From contig CAWDMB010000014.1 in NCBI GenBank assembly GCA_963803375.1, positions 186,001 to 250,000 of the forward strand: 64,000 bases of DNA, in the 5' to 3' direction. Source of the stretch: JAOPZW01 sp963803375. Lineage in GTDB: Bacteria; Actinomycetota; Thermoleophilia; Solirubrobacterales; Solirubrobacteraceae. Of the stretch, positions 55,483 to 63,560 are shown piece by piece. Every line of letters begins with the position of its first letter. Position 1 is the stretch's first letter. Position numbers and translations under genes: made by a program. Below the pieces are notes generated by a model. The model had not been told where the DNA came from. It saw nothing but the letters and a program-made list of their open reading frames with translations, and did no database searches.

Positions 55483-56772
55483 TCAGGCGGGCGCGCGCTC
55501 GCGCAGGTGCTCGTAGAGCGGGTACCGCTCGGCGATCGCGGTCACGCGCTCGGCGAGCTCGGGGCGGGCGCCGTCGAAGGCCGGCGTCAGCGCCGTCGCG
55601 ATGATCCGGCCGACCTCGCGGAAGTCGTCGGCCTGCAGGCCGCGGGTGGCCAGCGCGCTCGTCCCGACGCGCAGGCCGCTCGTGACCATCGGCGGGCGCG
55701 GGTCGAACGGCACCGCGTTGCGGTTGACCGTGATGCCGACGTCGTGGAGGCGGTCCTCGGCCTGCCGGCCGTCGAGCTCGGACGCGCGCAGGTCGACGAG
55801 GACGAGGTGCACGTCGGTGCCGCCGGTCAGGACGTTGACCCCGTGGCCCGCGCCCAGGAGCTCCTCGCCCAGCGCCTGCGCGCCCGCCACCGTGCGCCGC
55901 TGGCGCTCGGCGAAGAGCTCGGTCTGCGCGATGCGAAACGCGACGGCCTTGCCGGCGATGACGTGCTCGAGCGGGCCGCCCTGCTGGCCCGGAAAGACGG
56001 CCGAGTTGATGGCCTTCGCGTGCTCCTCGCGGCACAGGATGATGCCGCCGCGCGCGCCGCCCAGCGTCTTGTGGACGGTCGAGGTCACGACGTCGGCGTA
56101 GGGCACCGGGTTGGGATGCACGCCGCCGGCCACGAGCCCGGCGAAGTGCGCCATGTCGACCATGAGCAGCGCGCCGACGTCGTCGGCGATCGCCCGGAAG
56201 CGCTCGAAGTCCAGGAAGCGGGGGTACGCGCTCCAGCCGGCGAGGATCAGCTTGGGACGGCGCTCGCGGGCGATGCGCGCGACGTCGTCCATGTCGATGC
56301 GGCTCGTCTCGCGCGAGACCTCGTAGGGCGCGATGTCGTAGAGGCGCCCGGAGACGTTGAGCCTCATCCCGTGCGTGAGGTGGCCGCCGTGGGGGAGCGC
56401 GAGCCCCAGGATCGTGTCGCCCGGCCGCAGGAGCGCGTGGTAGACGGCGGCGTTGGCCTGCGCCCCGGCGTGGGGCTGCACGTTGACGTGCTCGGCGCCG
56501 AAGATCGCCTTGGCCCGGTCGATCGCCAGCTGCTCGCCGATGTCGACGAACTCGCAGCCGCCGTAGTAGCGCCGGCCCGGATAGCCCTCGGCGTACTTGT
56601 TGGTCAGGACGCTGCCCTGGCACTCGAGCACCGCCTCGGGCACGAAGTTCTCCGAGGCGATCATCTCGAGCGTCCGCTGCTGGCGGTCGAGCTCGCCGCG
56701 CAGGACCTCGGCGATCTCGGGATCCACCTCGGCGAGCGGGCGGTTGAAGAAGTCGGGGCTGAGGTCGGACAC
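55483..56772 (-). CDS. glyA: Serine hydroxymethyltransferase
   Basis: 429 residues from GTG 56772 with GGAGGAG upstream. PLP enzyme interconverting serine and glycine with tetrahydrofolate. Motifs: IASENFVPEAVLE, NKYAEGYPGRRYYGG, NVQPHAGAQAN, MAHFAGLVAGG, the Schiff-base Lys in TSTVHKTLGGARGG and GLRVGTSALATRG. A ZTP riboswitch lies in its leader, tying it to one-carbon status. Confidence 0.97.
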   Translation of the reverse strand: MSDLSPDFFNRPLAEVDPEIAEVLRGELDRQQRTLEMIASENFVPEAVLECQGSVLTNKYAEGYPGRRYYGGCEFVDIGEQLAIDRAKAIFGAEHVNVQPHAGAQANAAVYHALLRPGDTILGLALPHGGHLTHGMRLNVSGRLYDIAPYEVSRETSRIDMDDVARIARERRPKLILAGWSAYPRFLDFERFRAIADDVGALLMVDMAHFAGLVAGGVHPNPVPYADVVTSTVHKTLGGARGGIILCREEHAKAINSAVFPGQQGGPLEHVIAGKAVAFRIAQTELFAERQRRTVAGAQALGEELLGAGHGVNVLTGGTDVHLVLVDLRASELDGRQAEDRLHDVGITVNRNAVPFDPRPPMVTSGLRVGTSALATRGLQADDFREVGRIIATALTPAFDGARPELAERVTAIAERYPLYEHLRERAPA

Positions 56773-56805
56773 GGGCTCCTCCAGGGTGGCCTACGCGATC
56801 GGTCT

Positions 56806-56890
56806 GGGTGCCCAGGCGCTGCGGCGGTGCTCGGTGCGTCGCTTCCCGGTGGTTGCTTCCACCTCTAGGCGCCAGTCGCGACGCTCTCGA
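56806..56890 (-). ncRNA. ZTP (pfl) riboswitch upstream of glyA
   Basis: Minus strand reads GCGACTGGCG, then AGGTGG with ACCACCGGGAAGCG, a variable linker and the 3' CCGCxGCGCCTGGGCAC. These are the invariant blocks of the pfl motif that binds ZTP/ZMP: the internal-loop GACUGGCG, the CCACCGGG-AGCG hairpin shoulder and the CGCCUGGGCA pseudoknot partner. ZTP signals low 10-formyl-tetrahydrofolate and raises folate-cycle genes such as glyA. The 3' end is about 35 nt from the start codon, so control of ribosome access is likely. Confidence 0.9.
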
Positions 56891-57028
56891 CCGTACCACC
56901 TCGCGCCGCGGACTCCAGCGCTTCCATCCCTTCGTCGAGGGTCCGGGCCGGGAGTACCCGAGCTCGGTGCGCGCTCGTCGTGCCGAGCGCGCACTCGCGG
57001 CCGGCGACCCGGACGGCATCCGTCGGCT

Positions 57029-57655
57029 TCACGCCGCGGACTCCAGGGCCGCGGCGACCTGGGCGGACGCGACCGCGCCCGCGCGCGCCACCGTCCAGCG
57101 CGCCTCGCGCTCCCAGGCGCGCAGGTCGACGACCGTCGAGGGCGTCCCGGGCAACGGGCCGCCGTCGACGACGAGGTCCGCTCCGCGGCGGATCCGCTCG
57201 GGCACGTCGGCGAGCACACGGGCGTCGGCACCGCCGGCGGCGTTCGCGCTCGACTGCAGCACGGGCCGGCGCACGGCCGCGAGCGCCGCGAGCGACGCGG
57301 GCCAGGCCGGCACGCGCAGCCCGAGGGTCGACGGATCCGGCCCGCAGGCCAGCGGGAACCGGCGCCCCGGGTTGGGGAGCAGGAGCGTCACCGCGCCGGG
57401 TAGCAGCGCGCCCAGCGCCGCGCGCGTGCGCGGCCCGAGCTCGGGCAACGCGGCCTGCGCGAGCTCGAGCGCGAAGAACATCACCGCCGCGGGCCGTTCG
57501 GGGCTGCGGCCCTTGAGCCGGTACAGGCGCGCCACGGCCTCCTCGAGGCCGGGCTCGCAGGCCAGGCCGTACACCGTGTCGGCCGGGAACACGGCGACGC
57601 CGCCGATGGCGACGCAGCGGGCGAACGTCTGCGCGTCGCCGGCGTCGAGGCTCAC
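57029..57655 (-). CDS. tsaC: L-threonylcarbamoyladenylate synthase (TsaC/Sua5/YrdC)
   Basis: 208 residues. Makes the TC-AMP used for t6A37 of ANN-decoding tRNAs. Motifs: FPADTVYGLACEP, RLYRLKGRSPERPAAVM, PGAVTLLLPN, LGLRVPA, VLQSSANAAGG and PSTVVDL. It lacks the Sua5 C-terminal domain. Starts 4 nt inside the end of prmC (overlap), matching the common prfA-prmC-tsaC order. Confidence 0.93.
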   Translation of the reverse strand: MSLDAGDAQTFARCVAIGGVAVFPADTVYGLACEPGLEEAVARLYRLKGRSPERPAAVMFFALELAQAALPELGPRTRAALGALLPGAVTLLLPNPGRRFPLACGPDPSTLGLRVPAWPASLAALAAVRRPVLQSSANAAGGADARVLADVPERIRRGADLVVDGGPLPGTPSTVVDLRAWEREARWTVARAGAVASAQVAAALESAA

Positions 57656-58479
57656 CGGCGCGCGACCACCACGCGCTCGATCCCGGCCAGGTCGCGCCGG
57701 GCGTCGGCGCGCGCGAAGCCGGCCGCGCGCGCGAGCGCCGCGACCGCCGCCGCCTGCCCGATGCCGACCTCGAGCGCGAGCAGCCGCGCCGGCGACCGGC
57801 CCGCCTGGGCCACGAGCCTGCGCACGACCGCCAGCCCGTCGGGCCCGGCGAAGAGCGCGCCCGTGGGCTCGTGGCGGACGATCTCGGGCGCCAGCGGCGC
57901 GCCGTCCTGCACGTAGGGCGGGTTCGAGAGGACGGCGTCGGCGCCGGGGACGCCGTCAAGGAGATCGGCGCGGACGAAGCGCACCGCGAGCGCGAGCCGG
58001 GTCGCGTTGGCGCGCGCCACGGTCAGCGCCGCCTCGCTGACGTCGGTCGCCACGACGTCGAGGTCCGGGCGCTCGTGTTTGAGCGCGAGCGCCACCGCGC
58101 CGCTGCCCGTCCCGACCTCCACGACACCCGCGCGCGCCGGCAGCCCGAGCGCGACCTCGACGAGGTCCTCGGTCTCCGGACGCGGGATCAGCACCCGCGG
58201 ATCGACGTGCAGGTCGATCCGGCGGAAGCCGCGCACGCCGGTGATGTAGGCGACGGGCTCGCGGCCGAAGGCCCGGCGGCGCACGGCGTCCTGGAAGGCC
58301 CGCACCGCCGGGCCCTCGACCGCGCGCTCGCGGTCGAGCACCAGCCGCGTGCGGTCGGTCCCGAGCGCGTGGGCGAGCAGCAGCTCGGCGTCGAGACGCG
58401 GGGTGTCGACGCCGGCGGCGGAGAGCGCGACGACCGCCGAGTCGAGCGCGTCGCGCGCGGGCACCCCCGCGCGGCTCAC
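57652..58479 (-). CDS. prmC: Peptide chain release factor N5-glutamine methyltransferase
   Basis: 275 residues from GTG 58479 overlapping the prfA stop (GTGA). N-terminal helical recognition domain (LDAELLLAHALGTDRTRL, GREPVAYITG) and a SAM domain with VEVGTGSGAVALAL and the catalytic NPPYV. Methylates the Gln of the GGQ motif of PrfA/PrfB. Confidence 0.95.
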   Translation of the reverse strand: MSRAGVPARDALDSAVVALSAAGVDTPRLDAELLLAHALGTDRTRLVLDRERAVEGPAVRAFQDAVRRRAFGREPVAYITGVRGFRRIDLHVDPRVLIPRPETEDLVEVALGLPARAGVVEVGTGSGAVALALKHERPDLDVVATDVSEAALTVARANATRLALAVRFVRADLLDGVPGADAVLSNPPYVQDGAPLAPEIVRHEPTGALFAGPDGLAVVRRLVAQAGRSPARLLALEVGIGQAAAVAALARAAGFARADARRDLAGIERVVVARR

Positions 58480-59519
58480 GTCGCCGCTTCGAGGCGCCGC
58501 CGGCGCTCGTCGTCGGTCAGCGCCGCGGTGAAGGGCTCGAGCTCGCCCTCGAGCACCTGCTCGAGGTCGTGCTGGGTGAGCTTGATCCGGTGGTCGGTGA
58601 CGCGCCGCTCGCCGAAGTTGTAGGTGCGGACCTTCTCGGCGCGGTCGCCCGTGCCGACCTGCGCGCGGCGGTCGGCGGCCTGCTCGGCCTGCTGCTCGGC
58701 CCGAGCGCGCTCGTAGAGGCGCGCGCGCAGGACCCGCATCGCCTTCTCGCGGTTCTGCAGCTGGCTCTTCTCGTCCTGCATCGAGACCACGATCCCGCTC
58801 GGCCGGTGCGTGATGCGCACGGCCGAGTCCGTCGTGTTGACCGACTGCCCGCCCGGCCCCGACGAGCGGTAGACGTCGACCTGCAGGTCGTTGGGATCGA
58901 CGTGGACGTCGACGTCCTCGGCCTCTGCAAGCACGGCGACCGTGGCCGTCGAGGTGTGGATGCGCCCCTGCGACTCCGTGCGCGGGACGCGCTGGACGCG
59001 GTGCGTGCCGCCCTCGTACTTGAAGACGGAGTAGGCGCCGTCGCCCTTGACCTCGAACGTGTACTTGCCGTCGCCGACCTCGAGGGGCTCGACCTCGAAG
59101 CCCCGCCGCTCGGCGTACCTGGTGAGCATGCGGAAGACGTCGCCGGCCCACAGGCCGGCCTCCTCGCCGCCGGCGCCGCCCTGGATCTCGACGATGACGT
59201 CCTTGTCGTCGCTGGGGTCGCGCTCGACCATCGCCAGGCGCAGCTCGTCCTCGAGCTCGGCGATCCGCCGCCGCGCGGCGCCCAGCAGCTCGCGCAGCTC
59301 GGGGTCGTCGCCGTCCTCGTCGAGCAGCTCCTCGGCGCCCGCCGCGTCGTCGCGCGCGCGCCGCCACTGCAGGGCGAGGTCGTGCGCGGGCTCCAGCCCG
59401 CGGAACTCGCGCCCGGCCTGGGCGTACCGCCGGCGGTCGGCGATGACGTCGGGATCGGTCAGCGCGCGCCCGAGCTCGGCGAAGCGCGCCTCGATCTGAT
59501 CCACGAGCGCGTCGATCAT
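58476..59519 (-). CDS. prfA: Peptide chain release factor 1
   Basis: 347 residues from ATG 59519, which shares one base with the upstream stop (TGATG). The peptidyl-tRNA hydrolysis loop is in SSGPGGQSVNTTDSAVRI and the acidic block IQGGAGGEEAG is present. Recognises UAA/UAG. Followed by prmC, which modifies it. Confidence 0.97.
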   Translation of the reverse strand: MIDALVDQIEARFAELGRALTDPDVIADRRRYAQAGREFRGLEPAHDLALQWRRARDDAAGAEELLDEDGDDPELRELLGAARRRIAELEDELRLAMVERDPSDDKDVIVEIQGGAGGEEAGLWAGDVFRMLTRYAERRGFEVEPLEVGDGKYTFEVKGDGAYSVFKYEGGTHRVQRVPRTESQGRIHTSTATVAVLAEAEDVDVHVDPNDLQVDVYRSSGPGGQSVNTTDSAVRITHRPSGIVVSMQDEKSQLQNREKAMRVLRARLYERARAEQQAEQAADRRAQVGTGDRAEKVRTYNFGERRVTDHRIKLTQHDLEQVLEGELEPFTAALTDDERRRRLEAAT

Positions 59520-60565
59520 CAGGCGACGACCTCGACGCCGACCATGTCCTGCGCCGTGTGCTCGCCGGGCTTCTCCACGGCGAGCACGGCCTCCATGGCC
59601 GCGATCGCGACCGCGAGCTCGTCGAGGTCGGGCTCGCGGGTCGTGAGCCGCTGCAGCTGCAGTCCCGGCCACATGACCGCCCGCACCCAGGCGTGCCCGC
59701 GGTTGCGACCGGCGAACTTGATGATCTCGAAGGAGAGCCCGGCGATCAGCGGCACGCCCAGGATGCGCGTGAGCACGAGCCAGTACCACGCCGGCAGCCC
59801 GATCGGCGCGAAGACGAAGATCGCGACGATCATGACGATGAGCAGGAAGCTCGTCCCGCAGCGGGGGTGCAGGCGCGAGCAGCGCCCGGCGTTCTCCGGC
59901 GTGAGCTCGAGGCCGGCCTCGTAGCAGGAGATCGTCTTGTGCTCGGCGCCGTGGTACTCGAAGACCCGGCGCAGGTCGCGCAGGCGCGAGAGCGCCACGA
60001 GGTAGCCGAGGAAGATCGCGGTACGCAGCAGGCCCTCGACGAGCCAGAACGCAAACGACGAGCTGAGCTGGTCCTTGACGAGGCTCGTGAGGCCGACCGG
60101 GACGACGAAGAAGAGTCCGACCGCGAGCGCGATCGCGAGCAGCACCGTCCCGGCCCACATGCCGCCCGAGATCTCCTCCTCGTCCTCGCCGAGCTGCGCG
60201 TTGGCTGAGAGGCCGAGCGCCTTGAAGCCGATGACGAGCGACTCGCCCAGCGCGACGACGCCGCGGACGACCGGGAGGCGCAGTGCCCGATGGCGCCTGA
60301 GCACCGAGGTCAGCGGGAACGAGCGGACCTCGATCTCGCCGCGGGCGGCCTCCTCGGGGTCGAGGCGGTGCTCGGCGACCTGCTCGGGCGCCGGCTTGCG
60401 CACGGCGACGGCCCACGTCGAGACGCCGCGCATCATCACGCCCTCGAGCACGGCCTGGCCGCCCACGGGCGCGTCGCGCTGGGCGATCAGCGCGCCCTGG
60501 TCCCCCCGCCGGTCGTCGTCCAGGGCGACGGTGCCGGGGGGAGCCGGGCGCTGGGTCGCGGACAA
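59519..60565 (-). CDS. DUF1385 membrane protein
   Basis: 348 residues from TTG 60565 (chosen because it follows rpmE by 8 nt with AGGA upstream; the conserved part begins at GGQAVLEGVMMRG). Several membrane helices, then the family blocks YHGAEHKTISCYEAG, LHPRCGTSFLLIVM and the C-terminal GLQLQRLTTREPD. Function is not established; the gene is regularly found between rpmE and prfA in Gram-positives. Confidence 0.88.
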   Translation of the reverse strand: MSATQRPAPPGTVALDDDRRGDQGALIAQRDAPVGGQAVLEGVMMRGVSTWAVAVRKPAPEQVAEHRLDPEEAARGEIEVRSFPLTSVLRRHRALRLPVVRGVVALGESLVIGFKALGLSANAQLGEDEEEISGGMWAGTVLLAIALAVGLFFVVPVGLTSLVKDQLSSSFAFWLVEGLLRTAIFLGYLVALSRLRDLRRVFEYHGAEHKTISCYEAGLELTPENAGRCSRLHPRCGTSFLLIVMIVAIFVFAPIGLPAWYWLVLTRILGVPLIAGLSFEIIKFAGRNRGHAWVRAVMWPGLQLQRLTTREPDLDELAVAIAAMEAVLAVEKPGEHTAQDMVGVEVVA

Positions 60566-60573
60566 TCCGGGTC

Positions 60574-60786
60574 CTACGCGCGGGCGCTGCGCTTGGCGGC
60601 GCGGCGCTTGAACCGCTCGACGCGGCCGCCCGTGTCGACGAGCTTCTGCCGGCCCGTGTAAAACGGATGGCAGTTCGAGCAGATCTCGACGTGGATCTCG
60701 GGCTGCGTCGAGCGCGTCGTGAACTCGTTCCCGCACGTGCAGGTCACGTGCGACTCGACGTACTCGGGGTGGATCGCGGTCTTCAT
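60574..60786 (-). CDS. rpmE: Ribosomal protein L31, zinc-binding type
   Basis: 70 residues. Cys pairs CTCG and CSNCHPFYTG give the zinc ribbon of the C+ paralogue, usually swapped for a Cys-free form under zinc starvation. Basic C-terminal tail. TAGACT 10 nt before the ATG suggests a short leader. First gene of the rpmE-DUF1385-prfA-prmC-tsaC run. Confidence 0.97.
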   Translation of the reverse strand: MKTAIHPEYVESHVTCTCGNEFTTRSTQPEIHVEICSNCHPFYTGRQKLVDTGGRVERFKRRAAKRSARA

Positions 60787-60825
60787 GGTCAGATCCAGTC
60801 TAGAAGATCGCTCCGGGCCCCCGGG

Positions 60826-60912
60826 AGGCGCGACGGCTGCCCCCGGAAGGCGCGACGGCTGCCCCCGGAAGGCGCGACGGCTGCCCCCCGGAGGCGCGAC
60901 GGCTTGCCCGCG
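60826..60912. repeat. 22-bp tandem repeats, four copies, intergenic
   Basis: Unit AGGCGCGACGGCTGCCCCCG plus two bases occurs four times head to tail with small changes in the last two copies, just upstream of the rpmE promoter. There are no spacers, so it is a minisatellite and not a CRISPR. Meaning unknown. Confidence 0.85.
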
Positions 60913-61029
60913 GGTCAGCCGTTGAAGGCCGCGCCGCTGGCCACGAGGCCGACGCCCGCACGGTCCGCGGCGTCCTCGACGGCCTCATCGCATGCCGATC
61001 CGGTCGTGCTCCAGGCGATTGGAGCGCGG

Positions 61030-61773
61030 CTACGGATCGAACGGGCACGCGAGGTCGACGACGTCGTCGGCCTCGTCGCGCTCGGCGACCTCGGCGTCGG
61101 CGTCGACGACGACACGCAACGTCCTGCCCGGCAGGCACCGCGGCCCGATGACCGTCACCGACCGGCGCTCGGCCGGGCCAAGGCCGCCGACGCGCTGCGC
61201 GGGCTGCGGCGCGCCGTTCGGGGTGACGACGACGTCGAAGGGCCCGGCGGCGCCGCGGCCGTCGTTGCGCACGACGACGCGATAGGCGGCGCTGCCCGCG
61301 ACCGGGCCCGGGGTGGCGTCGAGCGTGACGACGCGCAGGTCGGGCCGCGCGTCGGGCTGGCGGCAGGCGGGCGTGTGGCGCCGCGCCGAGCGCACGACGC
61401 GCCCGCGCGCGTCGTACCAGCGAAAGCGCACGACGGCGAGGTAGGCGCCGGGCGCGGCGAGGTCCTGCACGCGCTGGGTGAAGACGAAGCCCGAGCGGTC
61501 GCGGCGCGAGCGGTGCCAGACGCCGAGGCCGCGCACGCGCACGGCGGCGAACGTCGCGCTCGGCGGGAGGCGCTGGCGCAGATCGAAGCGGATGCCCATC
61601 CGCCGGCTGCCCGGCACGGCGGGCATCGAGGCCGTGAAGGCGGCGGAGCGCTCGGCGGCGCTCTCGCCAGTCGTGCAGGCCGTCAGGCGCGCACCGAGCG
61701 CGGGGGCCTTGGCCTGCGCGGCGGGCGCCGGCAGGGCGGCGAGGACGATCGTGAGCAGTGCTGCACGGCGCAT
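61030..61773 (-). CDS. Secreted CARDB-like (Ig-fold) protein
   Basis: 247 residues from ATG 61773. Signal peptide (LLTIVLAALPAPAAQA). A first beta domain (about 30-140) includes FDLRQRLPP and VRFRWYDARGRVV. A second, CARDB-like cell-adhesion-type domain has PDLRVVTLDATPGPVAGSAA, VVVRNDGRGAAG and VVDADAEVAERDEADD. Four Cys residues could form disulfides. Function unknown; stand-alone gene. Confidence 0.8.
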   Translation of the reverse strand: MRRAALLTIVLAALPAPAAQAKAPALGARLTACTTGESAAERSAAFTASMPAVPGSRRMGIRFDLRQRLPPSATFAAVRVRGLGVWHRSRRDRSGFVFTQRVQDLAAPGAYLAVVRFRWYDARGRVVRSARRHTPACRQPDARPDLRVVTLDATPGPVAGSAAYRVVVRNDGRGAAGPFDVVVTPNGAPQPAQRVGGLGPAERRSVTVIGPRCLPGRTLRVVVDADAEVAERDEADDVVDLACPFDP

Positions 61774-61820
61774 CGGCCCACCCTGAACAACGCGTGGGCC
61801 CGAAGGTTGCGCGCTCGGGC

Positions 61821-63557
61821 TCAGGTCAGCTGGTAGAGCGGGCCGTCGCCGCCCTCGGGCGTCGTCAGGCGCCCGCCCTTGGCCGTGATCGCCCCGCACT
61901 GCACGCAGTTGGTGTAGTTGACGACGACGTCCACGTTGCCGTGCTCGGGCGCGTCCTCGGGGATCTCGTAGACCCCCGCCGGGCACATCCAGCGCCACGT
62001 CTCGGCGACCTCGCGCGGCACGTTCTCCCGGACGCGGATGTGGTTCGGCGCGTCGTCGCGCGTCGCGTTGCCGCTGATGAAGACGCTCGAGAGCTTGTCG
62101 AACGTCAGCTTGCCGTCGGGCTTGGGATAGCTCTCGACGGTGTCGCCGACGAACATCTCCTGCTCGTCGTTGCGGTGCCAGCCCCACCGGCCGCCGGGAA
62201 AGCGGCCCTTCGTGGCGATCATGAGGTTGACGAGCGGGCCGCCCTTGAGGAAGCCCTTCTGGAAGGGCTGGCGCGTGTTGCGCACCTCGTAGAGCTCGCG
62301 GCCGATCTGGGAGTCCTCGACCGCCTGCTCGTAGGACTCGAGCGTCGATTCGCCGCGCTTGAGCGCCGCGTGGATCGCCTCGCCGGCGAGCTTGCCCGAG
62401 AGCACGGCGTGGTGGACGCCCTTGAGCGCGACGGTGTCGACCATGCCCGCGGCGTCGCCGACGAGCAGCGCTCCGGGCATCGTGAGCTTCGGCATCGACC
62501 AGAACCCGCCGGCCGGAAGCGCCTTCGCCCCCCAGGCGACGCGCTCGCCGCCCTCGAGGATCCCGCGGGCGATCGGGTGGAGCTTGAAGAGCTGCAGGAG
62601 GTCGTGGGCCGAGGTCGTCGCGTCGGCGTACTCGAGGTCGACGACGAAGCCGATCGAGACGAGATCATCGCCCGTCCTTGAGTCCTTCATCGGGTAGATC
62701 CACGTGCCGCCGATCTGCCCGTACCTGGCGGCGACCTTGAGCGGCCACGGGCCGACCGTGTGGATGACGCGGTCCAGCGGCTTGGCGACCTTCCAGACCT
62801 CCTTGACCCCGAGCTCCCAGACCTGGGGCTCGCGGTCGGCTCCGAGGTCGAACTCGCGGATCGCCGCGCCCGTGAGGTGGCCCCAGCAGCCCTCGCCGAG
62901 AACGGTGACCTGCGCCTTGATGTCGGTGCCGGGCTCGAAGTTCGAAAGCGGCTCGCCGTCCTTGCCGCGGCCCTTGTCGCCCGAGCGCACGCCGACGACC
63001 CGGCCGTCCTCCACGATCAGCTGCGTGGCCGCCGTCTCCGTGAGAACGTAGGCGCCGCCCTCCTCGGCCTGGCGCTGCTGGAAGCGCGCCATCGCGGCGA
63101 CCGAGACGACCTCGTTGCCGTGGTTCTTGAACGGCGGCGGGGTGGGGATCTTCACCGCCCGCTTGCCGTTGGGCGTGAGGTAGACCGCCTCCTTGGTCAC
63201 CTCGCCGAACGCGAAGCCCTCCTCGCGCCACTGCTCGCGCTCGATGTGCGGGAAGAGCTCCTGCAGCGGTCCCGGGCGCATGACCGCCCCCGAGAGGCTG
63301 TGCGCGCCGCACGTCTTCGCCTTCTCGATGACGGCGACCGGCACCTCGCCGAGGCGCTCCATCGTCTCGGGGTCGTCCGCCAGGAGCGCCAGCAGGCGGT
63401 TCGCGCAGGCCAGGCCCGCGGTCGCGCCGCCGACGATCGCCACGCCGACCTCGATCAGCTCGTCGGGATCGTCGAGGCCGCGCTTGATGAACTCGCGCTG
63501 CGAGTCGACCTGCGGCGGGAAGGCCGCCGGCGCGACGGGTCCGTTGGCGGACGCCAC
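61821..63557 (-). CDS. Electron-transfer flavoprotein:quinone oxidoreductase (FixC/ETF-QO-like)
   Basis: 578 residues. Passes electrons from ETF to the quinone pool. The N-terminal FAD site is IVGGATAGLACANRL (Ala in place of the middle Gly of GxGxxG). GALLVGDAAGMVDTVALKGVH and the C-terminal CPAGVYE and NYTNCVQCGAIT are present. Only three Cys of the usual four [4Fe-4S] ligands are visible; the position of the last is Ile. It begins 3 nt after etfA, so both form one operon. Confidence 0.9.
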   Translation of the reverse strand: MASANGPVAPAAFPPQVDSQREFIKRGLDDPDELIEVGVAIVGGATAGLACANRLLALLADDPETMERLGEVPVAVIEKAKTCGAHSLSGAVMRPGPLQELFPHIEREQWREEGFAFGEVTKEAVYLTPNGKRAVKIPTPPPFKNHGNEVVSVAAMARFQQRQAEEGGAYVLTETAATQLIVEDGRVVGVRSGDKGRGKDGEPLSNFEPGTDIKAQVTVLGEGCWGHLTGAAIREFDLGADREPQVWELGVKEVWKVAKPLDRVIHTVGPWPLKVAARYGQIGGTWIYPMKDSRTGDDLVSIGFVVDLEYADATTSAHDLLQLFKLHPIARGILEGGERVAWGAKALPAGGFWSMPKLTMPGALLVGDAAGMVDTVALKGVHHAVLSGKLAGEAIHAALKRGESTLESYEQAVEDSQIGRELYEVRNTRQPFQKGFLKGGPLVNLMIATKGRFPGGRWGWHRNDEQEMFVGDTVESYPKPDGKLTFDKLSSVFISGNATRDDAPNHIRVRENVPREVAETWRWMCPAGVYEIPEDAPEHGNVDVVVNYTNCVQCGAITAKGGRLTTPEGGDGPLYQLT

Positions 63558-63560
63558 CGC

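Noticed and set aside
60826..60912. CRISPR array
   Set aside because: Repeats are contiguous with no unique spacers and no cas genes are in the window.
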